A stretch of 17,219 bases of DNA, taken from an uncultured Oscillospiraceae bacterium (lineage in GTDB: Bacteria > Bacillota > Clostridia > Oscillospirales > Oscillospiraceae). Positions 14,878 to 17,219 of the stretch are shown here, one piece after another. Within the stretch, counting starts at the first letter, position 1; the number at the start of each line of letters is the position of its first letter. The stretch covers positions 1-17,219 of the forward strand of contig CAKTFW010000030.1 in NCBI GenBank assembly GCA_934561175.1, written 5' to 3'. The notes beneath the pieces were generated by a model. It saw nothing but the letters and a program-made list of their open reading frames with translations, ran no database searches and was not told the DNA's origin. Both the position numbers and the translations under genes were made by a program.

Positions 14878-14906
14878 AGAACGAAAACAATTTGGAGGTA
14901 TTTGCT

Positions 14907-15710
14907 ATGAACAAAACTGCAAACCATACCGTAGCGCTGAACAAAGGCCATATGGACATCTATACCAAGAACGGTATTACGCTCTATGCATATCAGACCA
15001 AAGATGCCATTGACGATGAGGTGTTTATTCTGGCGAAGGAAGGGCAGGGCGTGGTGATTGAGCTGCCCTGTTTTTATGACAATATTTGTGAGTTAACGGA
15101 GTTCTTGCAGCAGGAGAAAATTCAGGTAGTGGGAAAGCTGGTGGCATATCATGCTGCTGGCGCGTCGTTCCTGCCAGAGGTTTCTGCCTATGGCACAGCT
15201 TCTTCCATTGCGTATAACACCACAGGCGGTGGCGCTGGGCTGGTTGCGAATTTTAAAAATGTATTTGGAGACAGCTTTGATGCCGGTCTGTGTGCAGTGG
15301 ATCATGTGTTGGAGGCGGGCGAGATTGAAATTGCCGGTATCCGTTTTGTGGTAAAGCCAAACGCTGAGGCCTATGATTTGGAAATTCCGGAGTTCAACTG
15401 TGTTTACACGCATATGATGGGCCATGATTGCCACTCCATTGTGGCGGGAGCCCCCCACGCGGATGGGATGATCTCACAGCTGAACTACTACATTCGCAAG
15501 GGTTTTGATTTCGTGTTGACCGCGCACTACACGCCGGAGGATCTGAAGGACGCAAAAACGAAGGTGGCATACCTCACCGCGTTGAAAGAGATTGCACTGG
15601 AGTGCGAATCGGCAGATGAGATGAAAGCCAAGGTGCAGGCAAGGTATCCTGCCTACAGCGGCCTGAATTATTTGGATATGACAGTGGGATTCTTCTTCCC
15701 GCATCCGTAA
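14907..15710 (+). CDS. MBL-fold-like protein without the HxHxDH motif
   Basis: A 267-residue cytoplasmic protein with no signal peptide or membrane span. The order of elements resembles metallo-beta-lactamase fold proteins: paired strands with AIDDEVFILAKEGQGVVIE (33-51), a VVGKLVAYHAAGASFLPE stretch (74-91) where THxHxDH would be expected, THMMGHDCHSI (168-178) and VLTAHYTPED (203-212) near the end. The usual metal motif is absent; His82, His169, His173, His176 and His207 are the remaining histidines in equivalent strands. It is a hydrolase-like protein with altered or no metal site, and I do not recognise a substrate. GGAGG lies 8 nt before ATG 14907. It is the first gene of an operon, 25 nt before the macrodomain gene, so a role linked to ADP-ribosylation is possible but unproven. 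Confidence 0.6.
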   Translation: MNKTANHTVALNKGHMDIYTKNGITLYAYQTKDAIDDEVFILAKEGQGVVIELPCFYDNICELTEFLQQEKIQVVGKLVAYHAAGASFLPEVSAYGTASSIAYNTTGGGAGLVANFKNVFGDSFDAGLCAVDHVLEAGEIEIAGIRFVVKPNAEAYDLEIPEFNCVYTHMMGHDCHSIVAGAPHADGMISQLNYYIRKGFDFVLTAHYTPEDLKDAKTKVAYLTALKEIALECESADEMKAKVQARYPAYSGLNYLDMTVGFFFPHP

Positions 15711-15735
15711 GAACCACACAGAAAGGAAGCACAAA

Positions 15736-16515
15736 ATGACACAGGCGGAGCGGCGGATGTTTTTGATCCGGTCATTGATGAAAGAGAAAACGGAATATCA
15801 CAACCTGCGCGTGCCGCAGGATGACGAGGGACAGCGGCAGCTGCTGCGCGGACTGATGAATGTCCGGCCGCCAAAGGCAGTGGACGAAGATTTTCAATCG
15901 GTGCAGGATGCCTATCTGCAGCAGGAATTGGCGGAGCAGGGGATTATCCGCGTGGCGGATTTACAGCCGATTTGCGGCAATCTGTATCTCTGGCAGGGCG
16001 ACATCACGCGATTGCAGTGCGGCGCAATTGTGAATGCGGCCAACAGTGGTATGACGGGGTGCTATATTCCGTGTCACGCCTGTATTGACAACTGTATTCA
16101 TACCTATGCGGGTATCCAGCTCCGGTTGGCATGCGCGGCACAGATGGAGCAGCAGGGTACAGAAGAGCCGGTTGGACGGGCAAAAATCACAAAGGCGTAT
16201 AATTTACCCTGCGATTATGTTTTGCATACTGTCGGGCCGATGATTCATGGGCGTGTGCGGAAAAGGGACGAGGAACTGCTGACATCCTGTTACCGCGCCT
16301 GCCTGAGACTGGCGGCGCAGAATGGTGTGGAGAGTCTTGCATTTTGCTGTATTTCCACCGGTGTATTTCAGTTTCCAAATGCGCGCGCGGCGGAGATTGC
16401 GGTGGAGACTGTGCAGCGGTATCAAGCGGAGACAGATGGGAAGATGAAGGTGATTTTCAATGTTTTCAAGGATCAGGACCGGGAAATCTATGAACAGTTG
16501 CTCAGAACAGATTGA
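15736..16515 (+). CDS. Zinc-dependent macrodomain protein-ADP-ribose hydrolase
   Basis: A 259-residue protein. A helical N-terminal part (1-75) precedes a macrodomain with WQGDIT (86-91), NAAN (100-103), the zinc-macro signature GCYIPCHACIDNCIH (108-122) and the phosphate-binding loop CISTGVFQFP (205-214). The extra Cys/His loop after NAAN distinguishes the Zn-macro class found with SirTM in Staphylococcus and Streptococcus. That class removes mono-ADP-ribose from proteins, reversing the sirtuin modification. AAGGAAG lies 6 nt before ATG. The last 26 bases overlap the sirtuin gene, so the two are translated together, as eraser and writer of one modification system. Confidence in the family is high; the target protein is not seen here. 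Confidence 0.93.
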   Translation: MTQAERRMFLIRSLMKEKTEYHNLRVPQDDEGQRQLLRGLMNVRPPKAVDEDFQSVQDAYLQQELAEQGIIRVADLQPICGNLYLWQGDITRLQCGAIVNAANSGMTGCYIPCHACIDNCIHTYAGIQLRLACAAQMEQQGTEEPVGRAKITKAYNLPCDYVLHTVGPMIHGRVRKRDEELLTSCYRACLRLAAQNGVESLAFCCISTGVFQFPNARAAEIAVETVQRYQAETDGKMKVIFNVFKDQDREIYEQLLRTD

Positions 16516-17219
16516 CCGGCTGCGAGCCGCTATTTTTGATGCGGACGCAGTGATTGTGGGAGCTGGGGCGGGGCTGTCTACCGCTGCAGGATTCGCTTAT
16601 ACCGGTGCAAGGTTTGAACAGCATTTTGCTGATTTTGCAATGGAGTATGGTATTCGGGACATGTACACTGGCGGATTTTATCCATTCCCGGAAAAAGAAA
16701 TCTTCTGGGCATATTGGAGCCGGTACATTTTCCTCAACCGCTATCAGGACGCGCCAAAGCCGGTATATGATGACCTGTTGAAGTTGATGGCAGATCGAGA
16801 CTACTTTGTGCTGACAACCAATGTGGACCATTGTTTTCAGAAGGCCGGTTTTGATAAAAAGCGGCTGTTTTATACCCAGGGAGACTACGGCTTGCTGCAG
16901 TGCAGCAAGCCGTGCTGTCAGAAAACCTATGAGAATGAACAGCTTGTCCGGCAAATGGTGGCGCAGCAGAAAAATATGCGTGTGCCGTGCGAGCTGATTC
17001 CGCATTGTCCGGTTTGCGGAAGACCAATGACGATGAATCTGCGTTGTGATGATACCTTTGTGCAGGATGCTGGATGGTATCGTGCGGCGGAGCGCTATTC
17101 CGATTTTCTGCGGCGTCACAGAAATGGGAAGGTACTCTTTCTGGAATTGGGAACGGGGATGAATACCCCGGTCATTATTAAATTTCCCTTTTGGCAGATG
17201 ACAGCGCAGTGGCCTGAGG
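16490..17219 (+). CDS. SirTM-class sirtuin (protein ADP-ribosyltransferase), 3' partial
   Basis: The frame is open to the window end (243 codons) and the C terminus is missing. It has the NAD-binding GAGAGLSTAAGF (24-35), TTNVDHCFQKAGF (109-121), TQGDYGLLQC (129-138), a zinc module with LQCSKPCC and HCPVCGRP (Cys138, Cys142/143, Cys173, Cys176) and FLELGTGMNTP (218-227). In deacetylating sirtuins a catalytic histidine precedes Gly in the HG motif; here Gln130 sits there (QGDYG) with Asn111 in the NVDH loop, the arrangement of SirTMs, which ADP-ribosylate lipoylated GcvH-like protein in firmicutes. I infer mono-ADP-ribosyltransferase activity. The ATG lies within the end of the macrodomain gene, 26 bp overlap, with GGGAAA upstream. 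A GcvH-L or lipoate ligase gene may lie beyond the window. Confidence 0.93.
   Translation, partial: MNSCSEQIDRLRAAIFDADAVIVGAGAGLSTAAGFAYTGARFEQHFADFAMEYGIRDMYTGGFYPFPEKEIFWAYWSRYIFLNRYQDAPKPVYDDLLKLMADRDYFVLTTNVDHCFQKAGFDKKRLFYTQGDYGLLQCSKPCCQKTYENEQLVRQMVAQQKNMRVPCELIPHCPVCGRPMTMNLRCDDTFVQDAGWYRAAERYSDFLRRHRNGKVLFLELGTGMNTPVIIKFPFWQMTAQWPE

Larger units (their letters stand above)
14554..14906. other. Divergent regulatory region between uvrA-like and MBL/macrodomain operons
   Basis: This AT-rich stretch has no convincing gene. It carries control elements for both operons: the AT-rich inverted repeat 14609-14624 near the UvrA-like gene, three copies of TAATGTG in alternating orientation (14667-14729), a perfect 16-bp palindrome (14799-14814), promoter-like hexamers and a leader hairpin (14855-14877). 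An in-frame ATG at 14865 extends the next gene by 14 residues, but it has poor spacing to its purine run. Confidence 0.65.

Overview
The window looks like a Gram-positive, anaerobic gut Clostridia genome, probably Oscillospiraceae-like (inference). The grounds are a surface protein ending in three SLH domains, strong AGGAGG-type Shine-Dalgarno sites, soluble PAS hybrid histidine kinases paired with small Hpt and GGDEF/EAL proteins, and a Zn-macrodomain/SirTM pair. Base composition appears near 50% GC throughout. I see no rRNA, tRNA, CRISPR array, insertion sequence or prophage gene.

Layout. (1) 1-2141: the 3' part of a large SLH-anchored surface protein. (2) 2344-2736: a small flavin-type split-barrel protein with its own promoter. 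(3) 2812-8641, with a second kinase to 11256: a signalling island. A minus-strand PAS hybrid kinase diverges from a plus-strand run of an Hpt protein, a REC-degenerate GGDEF-EAL protein (probable c-di-GMP phosphodiesterase) and a receiver-like GGDEF protein (probable diguanylate cyclase). A second PAS hybrid kinase follows. (4) 14553-11317, minus strand: a three-gene operon of a short UvrA-like ABC ATPase without the UvrB-binding insert, an HxlR-type regulator and an atypical peptide deformylase. (5) 14907-17219, plus strand: an MBL-like protein, a zinc-type macrodomain ADP-ribosyl hydrolase and a SirTM-class sirtuin that runs off the end of the window.

How the genes may work together (inference). 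Kinase histidine and receiver aspartate, Hpt histidine and the receiver of the EAL protein would form a complete His-Asp-His-Asp relay onto c-di-GMP breakdown, with the neighbouring cyclase supplying the opposite activity. The cyclase receiver has lost its phosphoacceptor aspartate, and its start region looks frameshifted. The uvrA-like operon resembles a regulated drug or DNA-ligand response unit. The last operon encodes reversible protein ADP-ribosylation, known in other bacteria to act on lipoylated carrier proteins during oxidative stress. Here it is led by an MBL-like protein without the usual metal motif.

The two long non-coding stretches (5284-5610 and 14554-14906) both lie between divergent transcription units. 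They hold promoter-like sequences and several perfect palindromes or inverted repeats.
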